NCBI GenBank assembly: GCA_016783145.1
Contig: JADHXD010000016.1
Coordinates: 1-47,344, forward strand
DNA: 47,344 nucleotides
DNA from: Anaerolineae bacterium
GTDB taxonomy: Bacteria > Chloroflexota > Anaerolineae > JAFGEY01
Direction: 5' to 3'
The notes under the pieces are model-generated. The model saw nothing but the letters and a program-made list of their open reading frames with translations, was not told where the DNA came from and made no database searches. A program made the position numbers and the translations under genes. Shown here one piece after another: positions 17,441-25,883 of this stretch; position 1 is the first letter of the stretch, and the number at the start of each line of letters is the position of its first letter.

Positions 17441-18001
17441 CTAGCTCACACGCTCGGTGGCCATGCGGTGGACGACGAGGCGAGTCCAGGCGACCATCAG
17501 CAGTCCGGCGACAACGGCCGAGCAGATGCACGCGATTCCGGCGGGCGTAGTGACAAAGTGCCGGATCAAGACCGCTGCCGCATCCATCAGGGCGCTGAAG
17601 ACGATGTAGGCCCAGTCGAACAGCCCCTGCAGGTAGGCGATGACACCATAGGGCAGGACCATGCGGCCCGTGAGACTGAGGACGGGGATCAGCGAGGGGA
17701 GAGCCAGGATCCCCAGCGCGATCACGCCGATCCCCAACAAGAGCCAGACCATGCCCTGCCGGCGCTGCTCCTTGCGGTAGGCCAACCGGGCCTCAAAACG
17801 AGTCACGAACCCTGGCCCCGGTGAGACCATAGGTGCGGCGTGGAACAACCGTGAGACTGCGGCCATTGCCTCCCACTGTGCCCGGCAAGGCGCGCACGAC
17901 GCGAGGTGTGCGTGCAGCAGGTGAGACTGGGTGCTGTTCAGCATCCCATCCTGTGCCAGGGACATCCATTCTGCGTGGTGTTCACACGGCTGTTTGTGCA
18001 T
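17441..18001 (-). CDS. Zinc-finger anti-sigma factor with C-terminal membrane segments
   Basis: The protein has 186 residues. The ATG at 18001 (MHKQPCEHH) is chosen because GAGGA lies 8 nt upstream. A longer frame begins at 18046. The N-terminus holds HLLHAHLASCAPC, the H-x3-C-x2-C zinc-binding anti-sigma (ZAS) motif. Three hydrophobic segments follow (about residues 80-100, 108-130, 155-175), so it would hold the sigma factor at the membrane. Its start overlaps the sigma gene by 20 bp, so translation is coupled and the stoichiometry is fixed. It is the predicted partner of the ECF sigma factor upstream. Confidence 0.85.
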   Translation of the reverse strand: MHKQPCEHHAEWMSLAQDGMLNSTQSHLLHAHLASCAPCRAQWEAMAAVSRLFHAAPMVSPGPGFVTRFEARLAYRKEQRRQGMVWLLLGIGVIALGILALPSLIPVLSLTGRMVLPYGVIAYLQGLFDWAYIVFSALMDAAAVLIRHFVTTPAGIACICSAVVAGLLMVAWTRLVVHRMATERVS

Positions 18002-18575
18002 AAACTCGGTCCTCATCGGCATTCTGCAATGTGTTCTGTGCCTCACGGGCCAGCTTGGCTCGTGCCCGGTGGAGGCGGGTCTTGACCGTGCTCTCGGTCA
18101 CGCCCATCAACTCGGCGATTTCCCTGTAGGACATGTCGTACCAGTAGCGCAGGACTACCGGCGTGCGGTAGGCCGGGTCCAGCGACTCTAGCATTCGCTG
18201 CACGTCGCTGGCTGCCTGTCCCTGGATGACGATCTGCTCCGGCTGGGTTGCCCGGGGCATCGAGAGCTCTACCATGGGCGGCAGGTCGTCCACCGAGATC
18301 AGGTTCATTCGCCTCCGGCGCAGCAGGTCGATGCAGTAGTGCGAGGCAATGGACAGAAGCCACGACGAGAACTTGCGCCCCGGGTCATAGCTCTCCAGGT
18401 GCAGGTAGGCGCGGATGAAGGTCTCTTGGGCCGCGTCCTCGGCTTCCACCGAGTTGCCCAGCAGCCGGTACGCCAGGTTGTAGACCGGGTTCTGGTACGC
18501 TTCTACCAGCCGGGTGAAGGCGGCCTGGTCCCCGGCTACGGCTTGCTGTATCCAGCTTTTCTCTGAATCTTCCAT
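17982..18575 (-). CDS. RNA polymerase ECF-type sigma factor (sigma-70 family)
   Basis: The protein has 197 residues. Sigma region 2 shows YNLAYRLLGNSVEAEDAAQETFIRAY and FSSWLLSIASHYCIDLLRRR. Region 4 shows LDPAYRTPVVLRYWYDMSYREIAELMGVTESTVKTRLHRARAKL, including the helix-turn-helix. There is no sigma region 1 or 3, which defines the ECF group. It heads the operon sigma, anti-sigma, toastrack lipoprotein, bactofilin-like protein, all on the minus strand. This is the arrangement expected of a self-regulated envelope-stress regulon. Confidence 0.9.
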   Translation of the reverse strand: MEDSEKSWIQQAVAGDQAAFTRLVEAYQNPVYNLAYRLLGNSVEAEDAAQETFIRAYLHLESYDPGRKFSSWLLSIASHYCIDLLRRRRMNLISVDDLPPMVELSMPRATQPEQIVIQGQAASDVQRMLESLDPAYRTPVVLRYWYDMSYREIAELMGVTESTVKTRLHRARAKLAREAQNTLQNADEDRVYAQTAV

Positions 18576-18604
18576 CCTGTCCCTTGCCTGTCCTCACTAT
18601 ACAG

Positions 18605-18629
18605 TACGCAGATCCGCTTTCCTGGTTTC
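18605..18629 (-). promoter_or_regulatory. Possible ECF-type autoregulatory promoter of the sigma operon
   Basis: Minus strand: GAAAC (18629-18625), 16-bp spacer, CGTA (18608-18605). This matches the general GAAC...CGT layout of ECF promoters. An overlapping TATAGT (18601-18596) has no good -35. The call is weak. Confidence 0.3.
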
Positions 18630-18710
18630 ACCAAATCCGGCCCTCTCGGCCGGTTTCCAGACCCAGATGCAATGCCCGCCCCACAGAGCGGAGATGCCCA
18701 CCAGGCTGGC

Positions 18711-19787
18711 CTAATCTCTGAGGCAGACGATGCCCTCGGGTTCCAACGTCAGCGCGACGGGTTCGCCAGGGGCGGGCACCGCGGTGCTGGCTGGCAGATC
18801 AAAGGCCAGCTCCAGATCGCGCGCGCACTGCACCGTGGCGTGGATCAGCGCGCCGCGAAAGGAGCGGCTGGTCACGGTGCCGTGGATCGCCGTACCTCTG
18901 TCTGTCTGGCCGATGGCTGCTGCTTCGGGACGGATGAGGACCGTGACCGGCCCTTCCGCGCAGCTATCAGCCCCTGCGCTCGTTCGAAGGCAGCCCACGT
19001 CGGTGCGCACAAGGCCCGGGGCGATGCACTCTCCGGCAAGCAAGTTGCTCATGCCGAGAAAGCGCGCTGCCCACGAGTTCACCGGCTGGTGATAGACGGC
19101 TTCTGGCGTGCCGGTCTGGACAACGCGCCCCTGGGACATCAGGATCACCCGGTCGGCGATGGCAAAAGCCTCGCTCTGATCGTGGGTGACATAGAGGACC
19201 GTCACGCCGACTCGCTTGAGGATCTGCCGCAGTTCGTCCAGCAAGCGATCGCGAAGCGTCCGGTCCAGGGCCCCGATGGGCTCGTCCAGCATGAGCAGGC
19301 GGGGGTGGGGAGCCAGCGAGCGGGCTAAAGCCACGCGCTGCTGTTCGCCGCCCGAAAGCTGATGGACATCCCGGTGCGCCATGTGCGCCAGGTTGACCAG
19401 GCCAAGGGCGGCCTGCGCTCGGCGCTCGACCTCCTCTCGCGGCAGGCCCTGCATCTTGAGGCCGAAGGCCACGTTCGCGGCGACGTCCTTGTGAGGAAAG
19501 AGGGCATAGTCCTGGAACATCAGCCCGAATCCGCGCAGGTGCACGGGCACCGGCAGCATGTCCTGGCCCTCAAAGATCACCTGCCCACCGTCGGGGGTCT
19601 CCAGCCCGGCGACGACCCGCAGCAGGGTCGTCTTGCCGCATCCCGACGGCCCCAGCAGGCAGGCGATCTCTCCACCCTCGACGTCCAGGTCCACCCCCTG
19701 GAGCACGCCGACTGAATCTTCAAACCGCTTGTGGATGTTCCGAACGCTCAAGAGCGACACGCGACCACCCCCGTGATCCGTCCCCAT
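18711..19787 (-). CDS. ABC transporter ATP-binding subunit, Fe(III)/thiamine/polyamine type
   Basis: The protein has 358 residues from the ATG at 19787. A GTG at 19760 giving VSLLSVRNI is also possible. Walker A GPSGCGKTT is at 46-54, followed by a Q-loop, signature LSGGEQQR, Walker B RLLMLDEP with LD, and the H-loop YVTHD. The last roughly 110 residues form a TOBE-like regulatory domain. It energises the fused permease encoded upstream (157-bp gap). The family covers FbpC, ThiQ, PotA and similar proteins. The substrate is not resolved because no binding-protein gene is present. Confidence 0.85.
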   Translation of the reverse strand: MGTDHGGGRVSLLSVRNIHKRFEDSVGVLQGVDLDVEGGEIACLLGPSGCGKTTLLRVVAGLETPDGGQVIFEGQDMLPVPVHLRGFGLMFQDYALFPHKDVAANVAFGLKMQGLPREEVERRAQAALGLVNLAHMAHRDVHQLSGGEQQRVALARSLAPHPRLLMLDEPIGALDRTLRDRLLDELRQILKRVGVTVLYVTHDQSEAFAIADRVILMSQGRVVQTGTPEAVYHQPVNSWAARFLGMSNLLAGECIAPGLVRTDVGCLRTSAGADSCAEGPVTVLIRPEAAAIGQTDRGTAIHGTVTSRSFRGALIHATVQCARDLELAFDLPASTAVPAPGEPVALTLEPEGIVCLRD

Positions 19788-19944
19788 ATCCCTGATCGCG
19801 CCGGGGGGCTGCGGGAGATCGAAACCGGCGCCAGGGTACCGAACACAGTGTATCACATCCAGCCGGTGAATACATCGGCCAATCAGGCAATTTCGCGCCT
19901 GGTCAGGTGGCCAATTGCTTTGGTCCAAAGGGGCCGAGGACCCG

Positions 19945-21624
19945 TCAAAACGAACCCAGTTCTCCTACCTGGAATCGCTCGATGAGCACAAAGCTGGCGG
20001 CGCAGATGCCCATCAGCAGAGTGCTCATGGCCAGGGCCTGACCGATATTCATCACCCCAGGCTGTGACAGGTAACGATAGATCGCCACCGGGATGGTGGC
20101 GTACTCCCGGCGGGCGATCAGCAGCGTGGCCCCAAACTCGCCGATCGACATGGTAAAGGCAAAGACGGCGCCCACGGCCAGCGATCGGGCGATCAGGGGC
20201 AGGTCGATCGACCACCAGACCCGGATGGGCGTGGAGCCCAGTGCGGATGCGGCCTCGCGGACGCTGGGCCGAATGCCGCGCAAGGCGGGGAGGACGCTGC
20301 GCAGCACAAAGGGAAAGGCGATCAACGCGTGGGCCACCGGCACCAGAAAAGGAGAGGTAATCAGATTCAGGGGGGGGCGATTGAAGGCGATGAGGTATCC
20401 AAAGCCAAGGGTGACCGCCGACGTGCCCAAGGGCAGCACGAGAAGCGGATCGAGCCAGGCGACAGTGCGCCGCATCCGCCTGCCCTGGCTTGTGAGCAGG
20501 TAGGCGCCCAGGGTGCCCAGGGCCAGGGAGAGGGCGACCGTGGCCCCCGCAAAGAGCAGCGAATTGCGGATGGCGACAGCCGGCGCGGTGTAAAAGTAGG
20601 AGCGCCCGGGGTCCTCTGAGAGCGCGCGATAGTAGCGCAGGGTGGGCTCTCCTTCCAGGGTGAGCGAGCGCCAGACCAGCGCGCCCAGCGGGGCGAGCAG
20701 CAGGACGGTCATCCAGGACGCGTTGGCGGCGATCCACAGGCGGGCGCGCCACGTACGTGCCGTCGTTTGCACGACTCGGCGCGAGCGATAGTCGAGGGGG
20801 CGGGCGGTGCGGCGCTGCACCCTGGTGTAGACGCTCATCACACCAAAAGAAAAGGCCAACTGGATCGCGGACAGGAGGGCCGCTACGGGCAGGTTGAGCA
20901 GGTGCGCGGCCTGGCGATAGATCTCGACCTCGATCGTGGCAAAGCGCGGCCCACCGAGGATGACGATGACCCCAAAACTGGTAAAGCAGAACTGAAAGAC
21001 GAGCAGCGCGGCCGCAGCGATCGCTGGCATCAACCGGGGCAGGGTCACCTCCCACCAGGCACGCCAGCGTCCGGCGCCCAGCGTTCGCGCAGCCTCCTCC
21101 AGGCGCGGGTCCAGGCTGCCCCAGAAAGTGCCCACGACGCGCAGCACCACGCTGTAGTTGTAGAACACGTGGGCCAGGAGGATGATCCAGATCGAGTGCT
21201 GGAGGTCCAGCGGGGGATCGGCCAGGTGGAACGCGCGCATCAGGGCGGAGTTGAGCACGCCGTTGGGGCCGATCAGGGCCAGGAAAGCCGTGGCGACGAT
21301 CAGCGTGGGCATCACAAAGGGGATCGTCGTCAGGGCCTGCAGCAGCGACCGTCCGGGGAAGCGATAGCGGGCAAAGAGGTGCGCGCCGGGCAGCCCCAGG
21401 GCCAGCGTGAGCAGCGTCGATAGGGCAGCTTGCCAGGTGGTGAACCAGAGCAGCCGGGCCAGGTAGCGCCACTGGACAGGGGTCGCGCCCAGACTCGCGC
21501 TGCGGCTCAGGATCGCGCCCAGGGGATAGAGGTAGAAGACCAGGAGAAAGACGAGCGGCAGGGAAAGGATGGTGTAGCGTGCAATGTCCCGGTATCTCTT
21601 TGTCACGTGCCGCATGGGTTCCAT
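19945..21624 (-). CDS. Fused-domain ABC permease of the FbpB/ThiP type
   Basis: The protein has 559 residues with about twelve membrane segments and two binding-protein-dependent permease domains. The EAA-type loops are RLEEAARTLGAGRWRAWWEVTLPRL in the first half and SVREAASALGSTPIRVWWSIDLPL in the second (shown here as loop landmarks). Such double-length permeases belong to Fe(III), thiamine or phosphonate importers. It pairs with the ATPase downstream. An extracytoplasmic binding protein normally sits just upstream, and here that place is taken by a truncated hexosaminidase. The start could be 21624 or 21615. Confidence 0.85.
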   Translation of the reverse strand: MEPMRHVTKRYRDIARYTILSLPLVFLLVFYLYPLGAILSRSASLGATPVQWRYLARLLWFTTWQAALSTLLTLALGLPGAHLFARYRFPGRSLLQALTTIPFVMPTLIVATAFLALIGPNGVLNSALMRAFHLADPPLDLQHSIWIILLAHVFYNYSVVLRVVGTFWGSLDPRLEEAARTLGAGRWRAWWEVTLPRLMPAIAAAALLVFQFCFTSFGVIVILGGPRFATIEVEIYRQAAHLLNLPVAALLSAIQLAFSFGVMSVYTRVQRRTARPLDYRSRRVVQTTARTWRARLWIAANASWMTVLLLAPLGALVWRSLTLEGEPTLRYYRALSEDPGRSYFYTAPAVAIRNSLLFAGATVALSLALGTLGAYLLTSQGRRMRRTVAWLDPLLVLPLGTSAVTLGFGYLIAFNRPPLNLITSPFLVPVAHALIAFPFVLRSVLPALRGIRPSVREAASALGSTPIRVWWSIDLPLIARSLAVGAVFAFTMSIGEFGATLLIARREYATIPVAIYRYLSQPGVMNIGQALAMSTLLMGICAASFVLIERFQVGELGSF

Positions 21625-21639
21625 CCCCGTCGATCTGGC

Positions 21640-22266
21640 TCAGGGCGCCTGCCGCTCTCCCTGTGGCGCTCTGAACATGGAGAGCAGCCATCCCTGGTCT
21701 TCTGTCAGGTGCCAGTGAAACACGTTCAGCTTGTGCAGGGCCATCAGGTCGAGCAGTCGCTTGACGACGCCCTTGCCAATAAAGTACCGCCCCTCGTCGA
21801 GCATGAATCCGCGCCAGGGGAAGCGAGGAGCGTCCTCGATCTGCAGGCAGGGAACCGACCACTCGGCACCGGACACCGGAGACCGGCGCTCTATCTCTGC
21901 CGGCAGGAGCTGCCGGAGGGTCTGGGTGCCGTAGAAGGCGCCGCCAGTCGCCGATGACGAGACGGTGAGGTGGGTCTCCGCCGCCTGCAGCACGTAGCCT
22001 TCATCGCCGAGACCCGCCCGATCTGTCGCCGTGGCGATCGCGATCGCCCCTGTCTCGTCTTCGTGGTCGGCGATGTCTTTGAGAGGGAGGGGGAATCCCG
22101 TTGGGGGAGCGAGCAGGTCGCGCAGGAGACGGGCGACAGGGCGCGCGCGGGCGTCGGACACGATGGCCGTCTGGGCGGTCAGCGTGAAGCGCCCCGGGCG
22201 ACGCTCCCACCGCGCTGGCTCTGGGATGACCGAAATCCCATTCGACGATGCAGAGTGTGCGTTCAT
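21640..22266 (-). pseudogene. Truncated GH20 beta-N-acetylhexosaminidase
   Basis: 208 residues start at the ATG at 22266 with a good GGGAAGGGG site. The N-terminal GH20b-like domain is intact (ISVIPEPARWERRPGRF to FYGTQTLRQLLP). The catalytic barrel begins at FPWRGFMLDEGRYF and continues to HWHLTEDQGW, where family members normally continue for 250 or more residues. Here it stops after 15 unrelated residues. The catalytic Asp-Glu pair is therefore missing and the product should be inactive. The break lies 15 bp from the permease start, consistent with a deletion. Confidence 0.8.
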
Positions 22267-22345
22267 CGAACCCCTTCCCTCGGTGTGAGCCGGTCGAGAA
22301 CGAGATGCGGTTGGCAGCTCCATTCTCGGGCCGTCTCCAAACCTG

Positions 22346-23557
22346 CTATGACTGTGCCTGCTCCAGCCGTCCTTGCGATACGTGGTACACCGCCGCTCCC
22401 TCCAGTACCTCGGGGGTCAGGGCGCGCAGGTCGGTCGTGGTGACCAGGGCCTGCTCGGCCTGCTGGATCTGCTCGCACAGGTAGCGGCGGCGATCCGCAT
22501 CCAGTTCAGACATCACCTCGTCCAGGAGGAGGATCGGGTGCTCTCCCGTCGTCTGGGTCATCAGGCGTACCTCCGCCAGCTTGAGGGCGAGCACGGCGGT
22601 GCGCTGCTGTCCTCGCGATCCATAGATGTGCAGGTCGATCTGGCCGTCAAAGAAGCGTACATCGTCCCGGTGCGGGCCGATCAGTGTCATTCCCCGCTGG
22701 ATCTGTTCCGCTCGGGAGGCGTGCAGCGCAGCCAGGAATGCCTGTTGAATGGCCGCGGCATCCATTGGGATGGAAATCGGCGGAGGCAGGTTGAGATCGA
22801 AGCGTAGCTGGTGCTCGTCCCCGTTCGATTGGCGCGGATCAAAGCTCGGCACGTAGCGCAGGCGCAGGCGCTCATGATCTCCGCTCAGCCGGCGGTGGAT
22901 CGGCTGGGCAAGCGTCTCCAGCTCGAGGATCGTCTCCTGCCGGCGGGAAATGATCTCTGCGCCGCCCCGCGCCAACCCTTCATCCCAAAAGTCCATCTGA
23001 CCACGGTCTCCGCCACGCTCGCGCAGCCCGCGCAGCAGATGGTTGCGCCGCTCCAACACGCGATTGTACCGGGTCAGCGCGCGGCAGTAGTGAGAGTCGA
23101 TCTGGCACAACGTGGCATCCAGGTACCGGCGCCGCTTTGCGGGCGCGCCGTCGACCAGGGTCATATCCTGGGGCACGAACAGCACCGTATTGGCCTGTCC
23201 GAGCAGGTCCATGACTCGCTTGGGAAGGCCGTTGATGCGAACGTGCTTTCGATACGCGTCCTGCCGCTCGGCACTGCGGGTCAGGGTGATCTCGATGCGC
23301 GTGTTTGCGTTTTTGCGGACCAGTTCCGCTTCCACGCGGGCGTGCGGCAGGTCGTCGTCCTTGGCCAGCCAGTTGACCAACTGGGTGTCGCTGTTTGCGT
23401 ACGGCGACCTGGCAGCGGACAGGTAGTAGATAGCCTCCAAAAAGTTGGTCTTGCCCTGCGCGTTCGCCCCTTGCAGGATGGTGGTGTGCCGGGGCAGTTC
23501 GAGGGACAACCGCGTATAGTTGCGGAAATTGGTCAGGGAGAGTTGTCTCAGGTACAT
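22346..23557 (-). CDS. recF: DNA replication and repair protein RecF
   Basis: The protein has 403 residues and normal length. SMC-like ATPase: N-terminal MYLRQLSLTNFRNY, Walker A GANAQGKTN (30-38), signature region near the C-terminus, Walker B HPILLLDEVMSELD. RecF binds gapped DNA and loads RecA with RecO and RecR. recR lies about 2.3 kb away in the opposite direction. The promoter leaves almost no 5' UTR, so the transcript is probably leaderless. The gene is divergent from dnaX. Confidence 0.95.
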   Translation of the reverse strand: MYLRQLSLTNFRNYTRLSLELPRHTTILQGANAQGKTNFLEAIYYLSAARSPYANSDTQLVNWLAKDDDLPHARVEAELVRKNANTRIEITLTRSAERQDAYRKHVRINGLPKRVMDLLGQANTVLFVPQDMTLVDGAPAKRRRYLDATLCQIDSHYCRALTRYNRVLERRNHLLRGLRERGGDRGQMDFWDEGLARGGAEIISRRQETILELETLAQPIHRRLSGDHERLRLRYVPSFDPRQSNGDEHQLRFDLNLPPPISIPMDAAAIQQAFLAALHASRAEQIQRGMTLIGPHRDDVRFFDGQIDLHIYGSRGQQRTAVLALKLAEVRLMTQTTGEHPILLLDEVMSELDADRRRYLCEQIQQAEQALVTTTDLRALTPEVLEGAAVYHVSQGRLEQAQS

Positions 23558-23564
23558 AGTTCAG

Positions 23565-23593
23565 AGTTTAGCACAGGTTGTCCGGGAGAGCAA
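23565..23593 (-). promoter_or_regulatory. recF promoter
   Basis: Minus strand: TTGCTC (23593-23588), 17-bp spacer, TAAACT (23570-23565). Only 7 nt separate the -10 box from the ATG, so transcription should start at or next to the start codon. Confidence 0.65.
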
Positions 23594-23619
23594 GCGATCG
23601 CCGTTGTAGATCAAGTCGC

Positions 23620-23648
23620 TTGCCCAAATCGACCAACGATGGTAAACT
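23620..23648 (+). promoter_or_regulatory. dnaX operon promoter
   Basis: TTGCCC (23620-23625), 17-bp spacer, TAAACT (23643-23648). It is divergent from the recF promoter, and both use the same -10 hexamer. A GAGGAGGA ribosome binding site precedes the ATG at 23675. Confidence 0.65.
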
Positions 23649-23674
23649 AGGCTACCGAGATCGAGGAGGAAGTG

Positions 23675-25462
23675 ATGGCCGGTCAGGTCCTATACCTCAA
23701 GTGGCGCCCCCAGCGATTTGAAGACGTCGTGGGTCAGGATCACGTGACGCAGACCCTAAAGAACGCGCTGCGAGCAGGGCGGATCGCGCATGCGTACCTG
23801 TTCGCGGGGCCTCGGGGCACGGGCAAGACGACGATGGCGCGTCTGCTGGCAAAGGCTGTCAACTGCCTGGACGAGGATGTGAACAGACGGCCATGCAACG
23901 AATGTCACATCTGCCGCGCGATCGGGGAGGGTCGTTTGCTCGACCTGATCGAGATGGACGCCGCCTCTCACACGGGCGTGGACAATGTGCGGGAGGCGAT
24001 CCGGGACAAGGTGGGCTTTCGTCCGAGCGAGGCGCGATACAAGGTCTATGTCATCGACGAGGTCCACATGCTGTCCACGTCTGCGTTCAACGCGCTGCTC
24101 AAGACGCTGGAGGAGCCGCCCGCGCACGTGATCTTTTGCCTGGCTACGACCGAACCGCACAAGATCCTGCCCACGATTCTCTCCCGGTGCCAGCGATTCG
24201 ACTTTCGGCGCATCCCGCTCTCCGCGCTGGTGGCGCGCCTGCAGCACATCGCCGGCGACGAGGGCATTCGCATCGACAAGGAGGCGCTGCAATTCATCGC
24301 CCGCACGGCGACCGGGTGTGCCCGGGATGCGATCAGCTTGCTGGATCAGCTCGCCGCGTACGGCGATGAAGTGATCACCGTCGAACGCGTGCGTTCTGTG
24401 CTCGGCTTGAGCGACGTGCGCATGGTGCACGATCTGGCCAGCCACCTGGCGGCGCGTGACATCGGCGGCGGCCTGGCTGTGATCAGCCGGGCCGTCGATC
24501 AGGGAGGAGACACGCGCCAGTTCACTCAACAGGTGGTCGATTACCTGCGTTCGATCCTGCTGCTCCGCGTGGGTGGAGACGCGATCGCTCCCGACATGGA
24601 CGCTCAGACCTGGGCAGCGGTGGGCGACCTGGCCGGGGAGTTCTCAACGCGGGGCCTGCTGCGGGCGATCAAGCTCTTTAACGAGGCTCAGCTCGAACTG
24701 CGCGCCAGCGATCAGGGCCAGCTCGCTTTGGAGCTCGCCTTTGTCGAGGCGGCGATGACGGACGAAGGTGGCACGCTGCCTGCTGCCCCTTCCGTTCCGG
24801 CGCAGCGCGCGCCACCTCGCGCCGAACCGCCCCGCAGCTCACCTGCAGCCGCACTGCAGGTCCAGGTACCGTCGGTACCGACTGCGGCGCCGCCGCGTTC
24901 TGCGAAAGCGGTGCCAGAAAGCGCCCCGCCAGCGCGGGAGATGGCAAAGCCCCTCCCGATCGAGGCCCCGGCAGGTGCCGTGACCCTGGAGGAGGTGGAT
25001 CAGGTTTGGAGCACAGAGGTCAGGCAGGTGTTCCGCGACGAGAGTTGGGCTAACCTGTTCTCTTTGCTCGATTCAGCCGCCACCCGACGGATCAAGGACG
25101 GGAACCAGATCGTGTTCGAGTTCACCACCGAGGTGGTCGCGAGCAAGCTGACGGACGAAAAGTCGCGCATTGCCGAGGGCCTGATCCGCTCTGTGCTGGG
25201 CAAACCGTGCCGCGTGCGCGGCGTTGCCCAGGCGGCCTCCCCAACGCCGGCAGGCGCCCGTCCATCCGACCCTAGATCCACGCCGCGGGCAGGCCAGGCG
25301 TCGCCTGGGCCGGGAAGCAGCAGCGCGGGTACACCCAGCGCACAGAGCGAACAGGGGGGTGCCCGAGACCCTTACCTTGAAGCGCGCTCCGACCCGATCG
25401 TTCAGGATCTGATCAAACGGGGCGGTCAGGTAACGGACGTGCAAGTACTGCCAGAGGAGTAG
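23675..25462 (+). CDS. dnaX: DNA polymerase III subunit gamma/tau
   Basis: The protein has 595 residues. The clamp-loader AAA+ ATPase shows Walker A GPRGTGKTT (45-53), a zinc module C64-x9-C74-x2-C77-x2-C80, Walker B VYVIDEVHML, and a sensor region TTEPHKILPTILSRCQRFDF. After domain III (about residue 365) comes a Pro/Ala-rich linker, then a C-terminal tau-like domain. A GTG lies 3 bp before the chosen ATG and could serve as start. It loads the sliding clamp. It is followed by ybaB and recR in the classical dnaX-ybaB-recR order. Confidence 0.95.
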   Translation: MAGQVLYLKWRPQRFEDVVGQDHVTQTLKNALRAGRIAHAYLFAGPRGTGKTTMARLLAKAVNCLDEDVNRRPCNECHICRAIGEGRLLDLIEMDAASHTGVDNVREAIRDKVGFRPSEARYKVYVIDEVHMLSTSAFNALLKTLEEPPAHVIFCLATTEPHKILPTILSRCQRFDFRRIPLSALVARLQHIAGDEGIRIDKEALQFIARTATGCARDAISLLDQLAAYGDEVITVERVRSVLGLSDVRMVHDLASHLAARDIGGGLAVISRAVDQGGDTRQFTQQVVDYLRSILLLRVGGDAIAPDMDAQTWAAVGDLAGEFSTRGLLRAIKLFNEAQLELRASDQGQLALELAFVEAAMTDEGGTLPAAPSVPAQRAPPRAEPPRSSPAAALQVQVPSVPTAAPPRSAKAVPESAPPAREMAKPLPIEAPAGAVTLEEVDQVWSTEVRQVFRDESWANLFSLLDSAATRRIKDGNQIVFEFTTEVVASKLTDEKSRIAEGLIRSVLGKPCRVRGVAQAASPTPAGARPSDPRSTPRAGQASPGPGSSSAGTPSAQSEQGGARDPYLEARSDPIVQDLIKRGGQVTDVQVLPEE

Positions 25463-25477
25463 ACAGGAGACATCGAC

Positions 25478-25849
25478 ATGGCGAAGCAGAGACCGAGGAA
25501 TAAGGGCCCGCGCCCTCCGCGTCCCCCACGACAACGCACGGTGAGCCCGCAGGGCATGCAGCAGCAGGTCATGCAGTTGCAGGAACAGATGGTGCAGACA
25601 CAGGACGCTTTGAAGGATGAGGAAGTGGCGGCTACCTCGGGCGGTGGAGTGGTCACCGTGGTCGCCAACGGCCACCAGGAGATCCTGTCCATCGTCATCG
25701 ACCCTGAAGTGGTCGATCCAGAGGATGTGGAGATGCTCCAGGACCTGATCCTGGCGGCGGTGAACGAGGCACTCGAGAGTTCCAGGAACCTGGCTTCCGA
25801 GCGCATGAGCGCGCTGACGGGCGGGCTGAATATCCCCGGCCTGCTCTAG
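25478..25849 (+). CDS. YbaB/EbfC family nucleoid-associated protein
   Basis: The protein has 123 residues. A charged, Pro-rich N-terminus (about 25 residues) precedes the YbaB core: [19 protein letters not shown], then [23 protein letters not shown] and [14 protein letters not shown]. This family makes a dimeric DNA-binding protein. Its position between dnaX and recR is highly conserved in bacteria and supports the call. Confidence 0.9.
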   Translation: MAKQRPRNKGPRPPRPPRQRTVSPQGMQQQVMQLQEQMVQTQDALKDEEVAATSGGGVVTVVANGHQEILSIVIDPEVVDPEDVEMLQDLILAAVNEALESSRNLASERMSALTGGLNIPGLL

Positions 25850-25883
25850 CGGGCAAGGCCAATAGATCCCGAGGGGCAAGAGG

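Noticed and set aside
19883..21862. 659-codon minus-strand frame over the permease
   Set aside because: It is an out-of-frame shadow, Pro/Arg-rich, covering the real permease with its membrane segments.
23558..23674. Possible replication origin near recF
   Set aside because: recF is often near dnaA/dnaN, but neither is here, and I saw no DnaA boxes (TTATCCACA-like) or AT-rich unwinding element.
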